From Isoetes taiwanensis (Eukaryota; Streptophyta; Lycopodiopsida; Isoetales; Isoetaceae): DNA of 64,000 bases. Of this stretch, positions 23,502-34,219 are shown piece by piece. The position numbers were made by a program, and so were the translations under genes. Position 1 is the stretch's first letter. The number at the start of each line of letters is the position of its first letter. The DNA is taken from contig JAJEKV010000013.1 in the NCBI GenBank assembly GCA_021234155.1, positions 15,479,877 through 15,543,876 on the forward strand, read 5' to 3'. The notes beneath the pieces are model-generated. The model saw only the letters and a list, made by a program, of their open reading frames with translations, was not told the DNA's origin and ran no database searches.

Positions 23502-23950
23502 TGCAGTCTGTATGCTACCGAACCATATTATATTATATTGCCGCTCATTGTATTACAATGTATTAATGTGATTTCATAGGGTGATCTCAATACAATGAAA
23601 ACATATTAATTGAAAAATTATTGATGCGAAGAAACAGTCAATAGTGTCGCATCTGCCATTTCTAAATGCACAATAAATATTTTAGACTTATATCCACATA
23701 TGATTAGCAAATGCATTGACAAGAATGAAGTTAATGTACCTAATTAAGGATGATGCCCTATTGAGCTCGCAGGCGACTCCTTGACCTTCCCCGAGGTCGG
23801 GGGTGCTCCTCACCGACTATGCGATGCACGCCACGGATGAACTCCCCGCTGAGCATGTTGTTGTTGTTCATCGTATCCACCATGGAATATTTGCATGGGA
23901 GGGCCAGCCGCATCTCTCGCGGATACCCTGGACCTATCTACGGACCTTTG

Positions 23951-26900
23951 TCACCATTTCACGCACATCCGCCGAGCAAGATCACCTACATTCTGCAAAC
24001 TCACTTGTACTATTTGATGTTCAGCCATGAGCAATGCATCCCATTCCTGTAGCAGTGGTATTAGAACATCCATGTCATTTGCTGGTGCAGGCGGTCGTGG
24101 AGGCATGGGTGGAATGAATTGTCGATTGGGATATAACTCATTGTACAACATGGGGTGACGGCTTGCAATGAAGTAGTCTCCTGCGATGAGGTGCTTGCAC
24201 ACGCAAGAGGAGGAGATGGGCAATCGCAGATCGCATTCTCATATGTTGCGCGTATCTCAGTCCCTCATTGCCCGGGCTAGCCATTGACAACCTTAGGTCA
24301 TTCGCATCGTCTAGTAGGATGGTGTTAGGGTGTTCGTCCAATAAATGAATAAGTGATTGAGCACCTGCATGTCTCTTTGAATATGAACGCGTACTATAAC
24401 GTCCAAACTCAGCTGAAGAGAAGACAACTAGTAAGACCGTGGTCATCACACAAAATGGGCATATTACATGTAATATACATACCAAGACTCCATCTTTCTA
24501 GGCAAATGAAGTCAAAATTGTGCCTCCACCGCAAAGTCCCATCCGAAAGCCTATGAGATGAGAGACGAAAGCAGTACATCCTTATATTAACTTTGCATTG
24601 CAAGGTTTGGGTCTTCAATACCCTCCAAAGGAGATTCGACGTAATTTGTGGTGTCAATGTTTCCGGGTTGAACATTCGCTTATGTCTTTGCCATTTACCA
24701 TCCCATGTTGCCCCATTGAGCCAGCTTGTTATTCAAGTACCTAAATCATATTACATCCTCGTTATTGCAAATGCCCGATTCACACAATTCATAGTTGTGC
24801 ACTCACCCTTGTATGACCAAGTTATGTCCGTAATTTCACTGAAATTCTCGCCAATCAAGATGGTATGATTGGGCCATAGGCTCCTGGCCATCAATTTTGA
24901 TAGCTTCAACGCCACATCTCTTTTAGCACCTCCCCGCTCGTGACGCGGGCAAGAGATATCTTTGCCATGCACGCCGCGATGGAACCAACATGCAAGAACA
25001 TTGCCCGCAACCCCGATTTTACAAGCACGATTGTTGTTTTCATCCGTGATACACAAAAAAACACTTTCATTATACCGCCACCATCTTCCTTAACAATATT
25101 GGTCGGCTTCGACGACCTCGCTGATGGCACGCCTCACAACCGCCCATGTCGATCGTGGATTGACCTCGCCTAACTGTACCCATGCGCTCAAATACAAGTC
25201 TGAGCGCTTATCTTCAAGGCATGACGCCGGTGCCCCTCGGGCGCGGCCTCTACGCCGCAGAGCATGTAGAACACCGGGAACCCCACTCCCCAAATGGGTA
25301 CAATGGTCTCGCATAATGGAAACTTCCATGCCAAACGAGAATCCATGGCCCAACCACTACCACCGCCCACCTTTATAGCAGCCTCCAACATCTTATCGCC
25401 TTGATGACTAAGATCCATGGACGATCATCGGGTCCGTGGCATTAGGATTCCATGGTCGGTGGAAAATTACCTTTCCGTGATGCTTTCCAATCATCTATGC
25501 CATTCTCAAGACTCTCCCAATCCGATCCGACCGCCTCCTATGAGGTACTATGTGATAAGATTGTAGGAGGAAATATTTTGAAAAGGAAATTATATAGATA
25601 TTTTTGAAAGAAAAAAGTTGCCATATTGAACCGAAAAAAAATATATCAATAGTTAATTATCGTAATATTGACTATGAATTATGAGAAAGCTAAAACAATA
25701 GTTGCTCCATGGATGAATAATTTTCAAGGGCGCTTTACCGAGAATCCTCCGCCGATACGCTTAGTTGCCAAACATCCTCCCCGTACATCGCGGAAGCGTA
25801 AATGATGCGCCAATTGACTTATTGTCATAATGTATTTCTCCTCGTGTTTTTTTGCAAAGTCCCACACCGCATCGAAGTCATCCCGACATTCAAGCTCTTG
25901 TGGCAAAGAGCCCCTAGTAGTTCAGATGCACCCGCATTGACCAGTCCTCCGTGATTTGTGAAAGGGTCATGTCCCCATGTTCCGCGGCGTGATGTATATT
26001 CGCGGCAACAGCAGATGATGCATTGTTTCCATGTGGTTTCACAACCGCGAACCTAAACAAACATCCTCTACGGTGCGACCTTCTCGATCTTCCTATCCCC
26101 GCTGAAGTCCCTCTTCACGCCAAGTTGCCTCCATCCGCGGGCGTGCGAAGTCATCCACGATTCACACTGCTACACCCCTCACACGCTGGTGAGAATGGAC
26201 TAATCGAACACGATAAGCCATTTGAAGCTCAACCACCCTTTGTTCGAGGCTGCCCATGGTGCTCTTTCATAGTAATTGAAGTCAACATCTTTCATGATTT
26301 GGTCGCTTTTGCATGTGCACACTTCCATGCACCGCATTATGTACTCTTGCGGAATGCCATGGGTGTGCACACCAATTTCCCATTCCTCCGAAATTTTTGG
26401 GAGGTGGCGAGTCCGGCCGATGGATGGTTCCATCTAGGTGTGCCACGGCAACTAGTCGGCTCCATAGCTCCACATAAGGCACTAACTTGTGAGGGCCAGC
26501 TTATGCGCCTATACAACCAACCGCCGAGTCCGCATCGCATGCAAGTTCATCACAAGATACGCCCACCGCTGCATTAGGGCGGATATGGCTTTCGACATGG
26601 GCCCTACCGCTTTTTTGCGCATCGGGTAAGTGGGGATCAGCAAAGACTTACTTCGATGGCATGGGAACATAGTGTTCCATTAAGCACAATCTCATCAACC
26701 CATATGCATTGGTTGAATGCATAACCATTCCCGCATTCGCACGGCCATTGCACCGGGTCCGGTAAAGAGCGCCAATTCCTCGCAAGTTGTCGGGGATCTT
26801 GGTTGGAAATCATACCGAGGTAACATGGGCACTTTGACCGGCAACATTGGAAATATTTTCCTCGGCTTCCTCCTCCGATGTGCCGCAGCCCACGCATCAT

Positions 26901-26970
26901 GAACGCCATACTCACCGCCATTTTCATCCGAAATCTCACTAATTGAATCATCTGGTGGTTCCGCCGCCAT
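23951..26970 (-). pseudogene. Degenerate minus-strand coding region of the DNA transposon (no domain recognised)
   Basis: A chain of minus-strand open stretches in shifting frames: 26970-26695 beginning MAAEPPDDSISEISDENGGE (acidic start, then a basic RRRKPRKIF), 26433-26200, 25906-25724 (VWDFAKKHEEKYIMTISQLA), 25418-24751 and 24485-23951. The acidic N-terminus in a clean ATG context and the coherent orientation suggest one former gene of about 1000 codons, convergent with the Ulp1-like frame. It could have been the transposase, but I see no DDE signature or other named motif. Confidence 0.4.
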
Positions 26971-27622
26971 GGTCTTGCACTCTATTTGAGGGCAAATAAA
27001 AACTAATGCAATGGGCGAAGTTCAATGAAGTAAAATAAAATGGAAGAAGCATGAACCCGGTACTTTAACGCTATCGACGACTAGTGTTCTGACACTTGCC
27101 CGCTTGAGTGAACCTACAAGACAACGAAGTACATTAAATACAATACATTGACGTAATAGAACACGATGCTATGATGCTCTTCGACAGAGAACTAAAGGGA
27201 GCACTTTACAAAAAACGTAAAATGATCACCAAAGAAATGAGAAAACAAGAGAGAGATTACATTACATGATTACCTTTGTGTTCTTCAAAGGCGTTCCTCT
27301 TGTAGCCGAGGACCCCGAGAGAATGAATGAAGAGAGAGAGAGAGATCAGAGAGAGAAGGTGTTCTATATAGAACATCTTCGCCTTGTTCTTCCTAGTAGA
27401 ACGATTCGCCGAAGCCCCAATCGCTCTACTTACTCGCTTGGCCCCTTGTCCCCCTTTGTCCTCATCTCGCCCCCTTGTCCCCTTTGGCGAGATCCTCACG
27501 AGACCTACATGGGGGCATGCGCTCAAAGCATATCCCGTGTTACAAATTAGGAGGTACAAGAAAATTGTAAAAAACGAGACATGGGGGGATGGGGGGAGGA
27601 ACCCAACGCGTGCAATATTGTT

Positions 27623-27989
27623 GGGGGGATTCCCTTGAGCGAATCCCCCCCCCCCACATGTCAAAAAAAAGTACATGCCCCCACACATGTGAAAAAAACA
27701 CATCATTATTATTGGGATTCCCATGAGCTTAATCCCCCACACATGTGAAAAAAAGTACATAATTAATGCAGGGGGAGGGGGATTCGCTCAAGGGAATCCC
27801 CCCAAGAATTTTTTAGCACGTCACATCCAGCGGGATTTCTTTCACACGTTTCTTCCTAACTATGGGTTGGGGATTTGCTTAAGCTTAATCCCCTTTGGGG
27901 CGTATCGGGACGCCATCGTTATTTAGATTCGCTTTGAGCGAATCCCCACGATTCGCCAGCGATCCCGGGATTCGCCAAGTTTAATCCCC
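27623..27989. repeat. Cluster of five GGGGATTC...GAATCCCC palindromes
   Basis: Palindromes centred on a C/T-T-A/G-A core occur at 27623-27650, 27714-27737, 27777-27803, 27869-27893 and 27926-27944, with a weaker one at 27967-27989. Between the first three runs a direct repeat, CCCACACATGTGAAAAAAA followed by a TACAT-like end. One homologous palindrome and two half-sites sit at the other end of the insertion. The placement suits binding sites for a transposase or accessory protein. Confidence 0.75.
27777..27900 (-). repeat. Right inverted arm of the 7.7-kb insertion
   Basis: It reads GCTCAAGGGAATCCCCCCAAGA, then CACATCCAGCGGGATTTCT, TTTCACACGTTTCTTCC, TAACTATGGGTTGGGGAT and TTGCTTAAGCTTAATCCCC. 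This is the reverse complement of the left arm with scattered mismatches. It is followed by more palindromes of the same family up to 27989. Confidence 0.7.
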
Positions 27990-28015
27990 TTGGCTCCTCT
28001 AGTCAATTTAGGGAG

Positions 28016-30130
28016 CCAATAAAGTGGGCGGTTTCAAAATAGTTGCCAGACTTAAAGGAATTTTGATTTTTGCTAGCTCCTATTGGAGTTCCAACGGCAC
28101 ATGAGAAAATGGATCAGCTGTATCCGATGGAGCAGGAGTGCGTGGTAATGAAACAACAACTTCTTTGCGAAGCTCCACCTCTACAGCAATATTCGGATAT
28201 GTCTGAGAGCATGGAGGTTGAGACGATTGAGTTGCTTCCTGATGCTGCTGAGCTCTGGTGGTGGCATGTACATTAGCCAGTGTGCGTCCTTCAGCAGCTT
28301 GCATGAGATTCAGAATACTTTGTCGGACTTTGGGCATGACATGAGGCATGAGTTTATCCAGACCGGGGCAAAGTGAACCTTTTATCCTCAAAGATGAGGG
28401 ATCGTGGTCCACCGCAAAAGCAAAGTTGTGTAGCATGAGGAAGGATGGTCAAGGGCGCGACGCTCGGTCCGGGCGTGGAAACCAAACCAACCCAATTTGA
28501 CAGCTTGAACCGAGGATTGAGAGCCCGATAAATTTCTTCCCGGGCTTGTTGATCCATTTGAGGAGTTGCCGTAGGGAGCTGGTTGATATCCGATTGTTGA
28601 GGCACGCTGGGTGGTTTTCAAGAACAAAAGAGGGTTCTCGCTTTGCCATTTGGCGATCCCAAGTTGATAGGGCCGAGGTGGACCGACGTGGTTTGATTCG
28701 TGCCTGGAAGTTGGACTTGAACTTGAGGAAGTTGAGGGCACGCTGTGGTGGTATGACCCCATTCCAAGTAATGATAGCACCGAAGCTTTAGCAGATCAAA
28801 AGGAGGACGGTTGCTTTGTCCCCGCGGGTCTGCCGAGATTGTTGATATTGTTGAGGAGGTTGTGCTTGAAACCGCCGAGGTGGATATGACGCCCGCTGTC
28901 GAGGCGCTGGTCCGACTTGATAAACCATCTTGTTCCTGGCGGGTGTAGGATGGGTAATGAAAGTGCATTCTTCCGCGGGTATGGTTGCACATGTTGCAAC
29001 GCTTACAATGAGGAGGGCCATTGGTGGAGTTGCACCATTGGCCAAATGGCCTTGATATTTGCAGATGTGGCACCAAATTTGACCGCTGAGGATTGGAGTG
29101 TTGTGGCTGAACCGCAACCGAGGTACCATGACAGAGGAATGAAGGGTAGCTCCCGAGGGCCACGCCGCGAGGGAAATATTAACTGAGTGATTGACAAGTT
29201 CGATGGCCTGCTCCAAAGTCTTGGGGCGCAGTATTCACCATGAGACGAATAGTCGAGGAAGTCCCCGCGCAAAACCGTGACGAGGATCCGCTTTGGCGGG
29301 GTACCTTTGAAGTTTGCTGAGGAGGATATGAAGACGATCCGCAAAATCCCGGGCTGATTCCGTGGGCTCTTGCTGAAGATCATTGAGTTGCTTGAGAAGA
29401 AGTTGATCATCATCGGTGGTGCCATAATGAGAAAGGAAAGCAGTCTTCATGTCAGTCCAGTTTTGTTTCCAATGGCTTTTGTTTGCCATGAGCCATTGAT
29501 GAGGGGATCCCCGCAGCGTGGTGGAAAAGATATGGAACATCAGTTGAGGTTGAGCGTGACCATTTAGGACAGCCAGAGCCTCAAATTCTTCCATGTGGGC
29601 TTGAGCACTTTGATCCAATGGTTTGCCTTTAGTACTGGCAAAAGTGGGATAGGTCAGTTTGAGAGTCTGAAAAGAAGATTGTGACTGGCCTTGTGCATAG
29701 AGAGGCGGGGTAGAAGGAGGAACATAATGGGGCGGAGCTGCCATGGATGCCGTATGGGGTGGCAAAGGGGCAGAAAGACCCTGAAGATGTGCAAAAGGAG
29801 GTTCAGGAGGTTTGAGATCGGTAAGAGTGTAAACGGGAAGAGTCTGTTGAAAAGAAGGAGATTGAGGATATGTCTGAACCTGGGGAGGGCTGAAAGAAAC
29901 ATGGGAATAACTCATTCCGCCAGGGGGAGATGATGGTTGTGAAGGCAGAGGAGTATGGCTAGAGGAGATATGAATGTAGGCACTCTCTGGAGTGTGGAAA
30001 TAAGCTGGAGGTTGCTGATCAGGTGTATGATGAGGTGACTGAGGTTGGGAACAATATTTACACGTTGGAGGAGAGCCAGGACGAGAGTGAACACGAGGAG
30101 TAGGTGGCTCGATTGAGCTCGTGGAGCCAA
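28016..30130 (-). pseudogene. Ty3/gypsy gag (capsid and zinc-knuckle regions)
   Basis: The Pro/Gln/Ser-rich N-terminal part (about 30120-29740, e.g. HTPDQQPPAYFHTPES) is followed by a retrotransposon gag domain in the frame ending at 29235: FASTKGKPLDQSAQAHMEEF, LRGSPHQWLMANKSHW, NLQQ/LNDLQQEPTESARDFADRL. The nucleocapsid part (29216-28620) holds zinc-knuckle relics: CHICKYQGHLAN followed by WC in a shifted frame, CKRCNMCNHTRG, and CYHYLEWGHTTTAC, where the second Cys is Tyr. The C-terminal part (28436-28080) runs to the 7.7-kb insertion. At least four frame changes are needed to read it through. Confidence 0.85.
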
Positions 30131-30280
30131 TATGGCCTCCCCAATGTCATAAACCGGTCATACATATCTCGAAAGCAACTTCGCGACGCTGATGGCGCCC
30201 AAACGAGACGCTGTCCGCAAAGAAGCTCCTCCTGGGTGAAAGCTCCCGCGCATATGATAAAAGAAAGTAGGTAAAGAAAA

Positions 30281-30300
30281 TCGACCCGCAACGGGCGCCA
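30281..30300 (-). promoter_or_regulatory. Primer-binding site (degenerate, tRNA-Asp-like)
   Basis: On the minus strand the sequence is TGGCGCCCGTTGCGGGTCGA, one insertion and one deletion away from the TGGCGCCGTTGCCGGGGA type complementary to plant tRNA-Asp and common in Athila-like elements. It lies about 180-380 nt upstream of the first gag codons, as expected. This places the end of the 5' LTR at about 30301-30303. Confidence 0.7.
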
Positions 30301-30960
30301 AAGGTTTAGGGTCCGGGTTCGAACTCGCAAGACAGCCCCCGGAGGACCTCGTGGATCAAACAGAGAACCCAGGTAGTCGTGGTCACGCTGGATTTGCAAA
30401 AAGAAACTAAGGAAGGGGAAAGAGACAACAAGAAAAACAAAAGGAACAATGCGTAACACAATGAAGAGAACAAAACTTTTGATATCAATTGTGATACATG
30501 AGCTCGCAATCGAGAGGAAGTAGAAGTGAGATAAGACTAAAAACTCATCTACCCCGCGGAGGGCTAGATCTACTCATATATAGTACAATGGCCTTTGGCC
30601 CAATATAGATACTCACCAAAGCTCTGCGTCCGACTCGAAGGAGACCCGATTTGCAGAAACGCTGGCGGTGCCTCTTGAGACCCTAAATGGCGCAGATAGT
30701 GACAAATGCCATTTCTGCGGCGCCTTTTGACGGCAAGCGCCCTTTGATCAAGCGCGGGTTCCGCCGCTTGGTCTTCATGGGCCTTTGACGACCGACTGCG
30801 GCTCGATCGGGGATCTTTGGCCTTGACCTGGTCCGTCGTGTGGGCAAGAGCACGTTAGACATGAAATTTTATCAAAAAGGAACCCCAAAACTACCCAAAA
30901 AACTATCTACCATTGAGTATTTTGAGGCCCTTTTTGAAACGGGTCAACAGGTGAAGAGCG
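30301..30960 (-). other. Probable 5' LTR zone of the Ty3/gypsy element
   Basis: It lies immediately outside the primer-binding site. It contains a minus-strand TATA-like stretch (ACTATATATGAG, about 30575-30590) and a GC-rich upstream part. I could not find the outer TG...CA border, a target duplication, or a clear second copy near 15301-16238, so the extent is a guess. Confidence 0.4.
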
Positions 30961-31654
30961 GGCGGGAGATCTGAATCGATCGATTTTGTGTTGTGCAATC
31001 CTACATACAGTTTTAGACCTTCCGCAGCCAATGGGTACAAGATGAATGCATTCCCCATTCGCCGGACCTGAGGTGAGGATGTTTGAATCGTATCTTTTCT
31101 ACTTCTATCATTTTTCCTATCTAAGCTTCCATTTTGATTTCAACATCTACAAGGACTTCCGATCTTGCTTATACACACCTCAAGGAGTGCCGTTTTATTT
31201 TGAGCAGATCTTCCTGGTAAGTTTTTATATTGAAATATCCTTCCTAGGATGGGTCCTATGATAGGCATATACTGGCCTAAGTGAAGTGGTGTTCTCATTG
31301 AGCTTTGTAAAACATTGAGTACAAATGGATCCCTCACTAGGGATAGATAAATTTGGAAATATGGACTTTAAATGCTCCGAAACTAGACAATCATCGAGAG
31401 CATGATGAAACTGAAGAATACAACATAAAAGATGGTTTAATCCGCCACTTGGTCGATGCAAAGGTGAGAGACCCGGTGACTGCTCCTCATCAGGAAGAAG
31501 AACCACGCCTTCTTAGGTTTGTGAGGAAACCCAAGCAAATAGTTGAAGCACGACCCCACGCACTATGGCAACCACAAAGCCTTAAACAATCCTGCAGAAT
31601 CAAGGCTGAAAGAAAAATAACCCGTCAATGAGTTAGATGCCATAGGCAGAAAGA

Positions 31655-31952
31655 CTCGGAGGCTCCAGGGCCACGTTGAGAAAGAAACAACAGCCCACCA
31701 ATCGGGAACCGTCCGCGGAATGACCATCGCGGGAAAAAACAACCGATTAGTGCTGCCTCGGAGGCTACAGCGCCACGCCGAGAAAAAACAATAAATATGA
31801 TCTCAGAGGCAACAACGCCATGCCGAGAGAAAACATGAATAATAAATATGGACTCAGAGGCTACAAAGCCACACCGAGAGAAAACATGAATGAATATGCC
31901 GAGAAAGAGTAAACCAATAAGTATGCCGCAGAGGCTACAAAGCCACGCTGAG
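31655..31952. repeat. Five-copy hairpin-forming 26-bp repeat
   Basis: Copies of 26 bp (consensus CTCAGAGGCTACAAAGCCACGC then CGAG) start at 31655, 31757, 31802, 31853 and 31927. Each contains the inverted pairs CTCxG...CxGAG and GGCT...AGCC/GGC, so each can fold into a stem-loop, and each is followed by an A-rich stretch. Spacing is irregular (102, 45, 51 and 74 bp). On the minus strand they encode a repeated FSRxGxVASE peptide, but no start or partner exon supports a protein. Confidence 0.75.
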
Positions 31953-32150
31953 GAAATAAAGAATGCAAATTTAAAGGACATAGAAAAGGAAATAACGAAC
32001 ACGATCAAATGAAAAAACCATCAAGGGAGGGAGGGTGAGGGAAACTGATGGATAGAGAAGAAGGAGAAATCTAGTTCAAGAGAACGTCCAATGAAGAGAG
32101 GCTGAATAAATAGGAGGAGTGACAAAGGGACGTCCCCATCCAAGGAATGT

Positions 32151-32178
32151 CGGTTCTATTGCTGTCGCAATAGAACCG
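32151..32178. repeat. Perfect 12-bp-stem hairpin
   Basis: CGGTTCTATTGC (32151-32162), loop TGTC, and GCAATAGAACCG (32167-32178) form an exact inverted repeat. No run of T follows, so a transcription terminator is not indicated. It may be the core of a fold-back or miniature element. Confidence 0.8.
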
Positions 32179-32739
32179 TGGCATTGTTTTATATTGTGTC
32201 CTGTTCTTTGAGCTCTTTGGAATGCTTGATGTCACAGTAGAAACAAAAGCAATATTTGTTGTTAATCTTTTAGGCATAAATGCTTTCCCGGATTTAATAG
32301 TCAAAGCAAGATCTTCGTTAATATATAGAATGGCACATCGAGAGACTTTTTGTTGCCTGGAGACTTCTGCCAAAAGGTATGCTAGAGCCCATGGTCTTCA
32401 GAATGAATAAACACACGACAAAATGGTATCAGACAGTAGAATTAACCTGTTAGAATAATGCCCCAAATCCTGATATCTACATGGTTTTTATTAGCTGCAT
32501 CTGATCATTCCATACAGTTTTTGTAATCCCGCAAAGAACCCGGTTAAATTTTGATGAATATGTCAAGGAATTCAATGCACCCATATACCAGAAACTATCT
32601 CACTAAGGAATCCCTGCTTTAATGGAGGTTTCGGCAGATTTTGGCCAAGTTCAATGTTTTTATCTATTAGTCCTGAAGAATTAATGCCTGTTGTGTTTAA
32701 TATGAAATTTTGAGGAAGATCCAAGAAAGGAATAAGTAC

Positions 32740-33486
32740 CTTATGCTTACGGATTCGGCTATAATGATATGGGTATTCTCTTTGCTAAATGCAATACCAT
32801 TTGGAAATGAAGACCCTACAGCAAGACTGTTGTCTCTTTTGTGGCAGGATCATACTTGAGAAACCTGCCTGTATTGTCTGCTGATAATATGGCCACGAAG
32901 AAATCCCCACAAAATGCCAAAGCATATCTTCTGATTATGATAGATCCTTACAGACATACGGATCAACATTCTGTTCCGCCCAGTCGTTAGAAATTGTTCC
33001 TTTGAATGAGGGCCTCTTCATTTGAGTACAGAACTCAAAATAATTACATTTTAAGTACAAAACAAGTATGCATTTAAAGTGCAAAACAAAGTAATTACCA
33101 GAGGTTGGTTAGAAAATACTGTTCAAGACTAAAATCAAAATTCTGCATCTTTATGTGCAATGTTGTGAATCTTAGAGCATGAACATCGAAAAAAGAATAA
33201 GAAAAAATACCTTCTCTGATAAAGTGAGCTGCTATCTGTGAAGTATATAACTCCATCATCGTCTATATCAAGATCACTGGTAAATGTTAAGGGCAACCCC
33301 CTTGCTTCGTTTGTAAGAAGTTTAGCCAGACCACCATCAGGGCCAACCATCATAAGGCCCATATAAGCATCTGCCATAAACAAATTTCCTACCTTTTTAT
33401 CAAATATTAGGCCTAATGGGCACCCACATATGTACTCATATTTCAAGTTTAGTGCTGGAGGACTCTTTGGAGCGCAGATATCAGTC
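32740..33486 (-). pseudogene. Strictosidine-synthase-like protein, two-exon pseudogene fragment
   Basis: Strictosidine-synthase-like (SSL) six-bladed beta-propeller family. Exon A (33486-33211) reads TDICAPKSPPALNLKYEYIC, GCPLGLIFDKKVGNLFMADA, GLMMVGPDGGLAKLLTNEA, DLDIDDDGVIYFTDSSSLY, flanked by GCTAG and GTATTT. Exon B (32930-32740) joins in frame, AGA AG|A, and reads SADNTGRFLKYDPATKETTV LL before an in-frame TAG at the place of a conserved acidic residue. One base is then missing before FPNGIAFSKENTHIIIAES. The nonsense codon and the frameshift make it a pseudogene. The N-terminal propeller blades and the C-terminal third are not found nearby. Splice sites are intact, so it decayed from a real spliced copy rather than a retrocopy. 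Confidence 0.85.
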
Positions 33487-34219
33487 CTAGCATAAAAACA
33501 CATATTACACCTTCAGATCATTGAAAAAACTCAAACTCTGTTCATCATGCCGAGGTTATTACAAGAAGACATGGCCTGCCATTTCTACCTCTGAATATGT
33601 TGTTGTAACTTCCATAACTTTGGAATTGTGTATGCTTAATTATGCAATGGAAAAGGCAGTGGCATGCATGTAGAAATTGTCTTTTTCTTGCTTTTGACAT
33701 CTTAAATATGCATGAAGTCTTGTAATAAAGGCACAATAATGCTCTTATTCATTCTCTTCAACAAGGTAAGTTCCTTTTGCGTTTGTTTGTACTACTATGA
33801 CATGATTGAAGTGGTTGTTTAGCATTTTCAGCTTTTACCCAAGGATTGAAAGGAAAAAGTAATGTGTGCTTATTGACCTAGCTTTTTATACCCATGGTAG
33901 TGTCTAATCTGAATTAAGTAGTAACCTTATTGTAAATAAGAATAAGAGCATTTTTAACATAAAAATCGCTCTTCTTCTTATTGACAGTAAGGTTGGAACA
34001 CTTGTTTCTAAGATTTATTTCAGAATCTGTTTATGTTTTGTTTGTGTTGATGCATGGATGGAATCAAGGAGAACTCCTCTTTCAATAGCCTAACTTGTGG
34101 CTCATGATACTTATGTTCTTCAAGCTCTAAAACAGTTTTCTGACTTATGTGGAAACAATGCTTATTTATCGATGATCATGGCTTACTTGTTTCCATGTTT
34201 GCATATTTCTTTAAGGTAG
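33487..34219. other. Intergenic stretch, nothing recognised
   Basis: AT-rich sequence between the SSL pseudogene (minus) and the transposase-like pseudogene (plus). A minus frame at 33736-33545 has no known motif. Missing 5' exons of either pseudogene could lie here, but I cannot identify them. Confidence 0.4.

Larger units (their letters stand above)
20283..28015. mobile_element. 7.7-kb DNA-transposon-like insertion with palindromic inverted ends
   Basis: Foreign segment inside the Ty3/gypsy element, bounded by CCAATA at 20277-20282 and 28016-28021, a possible 6-bp target duplication. Removing it lets the gag frame (AHFIG) continue into W-D-K-M-N-P and on to the protease. Inverted arms of about 120-140 bp (20690-20832 and 27777-27900) share TCAAGGGAATCCCCCCAAGA, CACACGTTT and AACTATGG-type blocks. 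Both ends carry palindromes of the form GGGGATTCGCTTAAGCGAATCCCC. The interior is GC-richer than its surroundings and holds a Ulp1-like peptidase relic (+) and degenerate minus-strand frames. I recognise no transposase core, so the superfamily is open; long TIRs plus a Ulp1 domain would suit a MULE. The 400 bp left of the left arm may be a separate insertion. Confidence 0.65.
16239..30300 (-). mobile_element. Ty3/gypsy LTR retrotransposon, internal region, interrupted by two insertions
   Basis: Minus-strand element with, in transcription order, a primer-binding site (30300-30281), gag (about 30120-28016), protease (about 20276-19840), RT (19144-18656), RNase H (about 18440-17650) and integrase (about 17560-16239). 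RT-RNase H-integrase order is diagnostic of Ty3/gypsy. The RT signature F-Q-D-D-F-S and a tRNA-Asp-like primer site suggest the non-chromoviral (Athila/Tat-like) branch; no chromodomain is seen. The body is interrupted by a 409-bp insert (17935-18343) and a 7.7-kb insert (20283-28015). All domains carry frameshifts or stops, so the copy is dead. LTR borders could not be fixed. Confidence 0.88.
30961..32739. other. Gene-free region with a hairpin repeat cluster
   Basis: Short open frames on both strands (e.g. 31353-31631 plus, 31506-31225 minus) lack recognisable motifs. A small plus-strand exon-like block (about 31151-31216, flanked by AG and GTAAGT) cannot be tied to a gene. The notable content is the repeat cluster at 31655-31952 and a perfect hairpin at 32151-32178. 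Confidence 0.4.

Noticed and set aside
23951-25418. Harbinger-type DDE transposase in the 7.7-kb insertion
   Set aside because: A weak resemblance of LIHLLDEHPNTILLDD to Harbinger N-termini did not extend to any DDE block; left as unrecognised.
30300-30350. GGGTTCGAACTC as a possible tRNA T-arm
   Set aside because: The flanking bases do not pair as a T stem and no acceptor or anticodon arm can be built around it.
31225-31631. Overlapping plus and minus frames of about 92 codons as a small gene
   Set aside because: Neither shows a recognised domain or a consistent splice context; the evidence is too weak to call.
31625-32008. Minus-strand frame with repeated FSRxGxVASE peptides
   Set aside because: The peptide repeat is the translation of the hairpin DNA repeat; no exon, signal or domain supports a protein.
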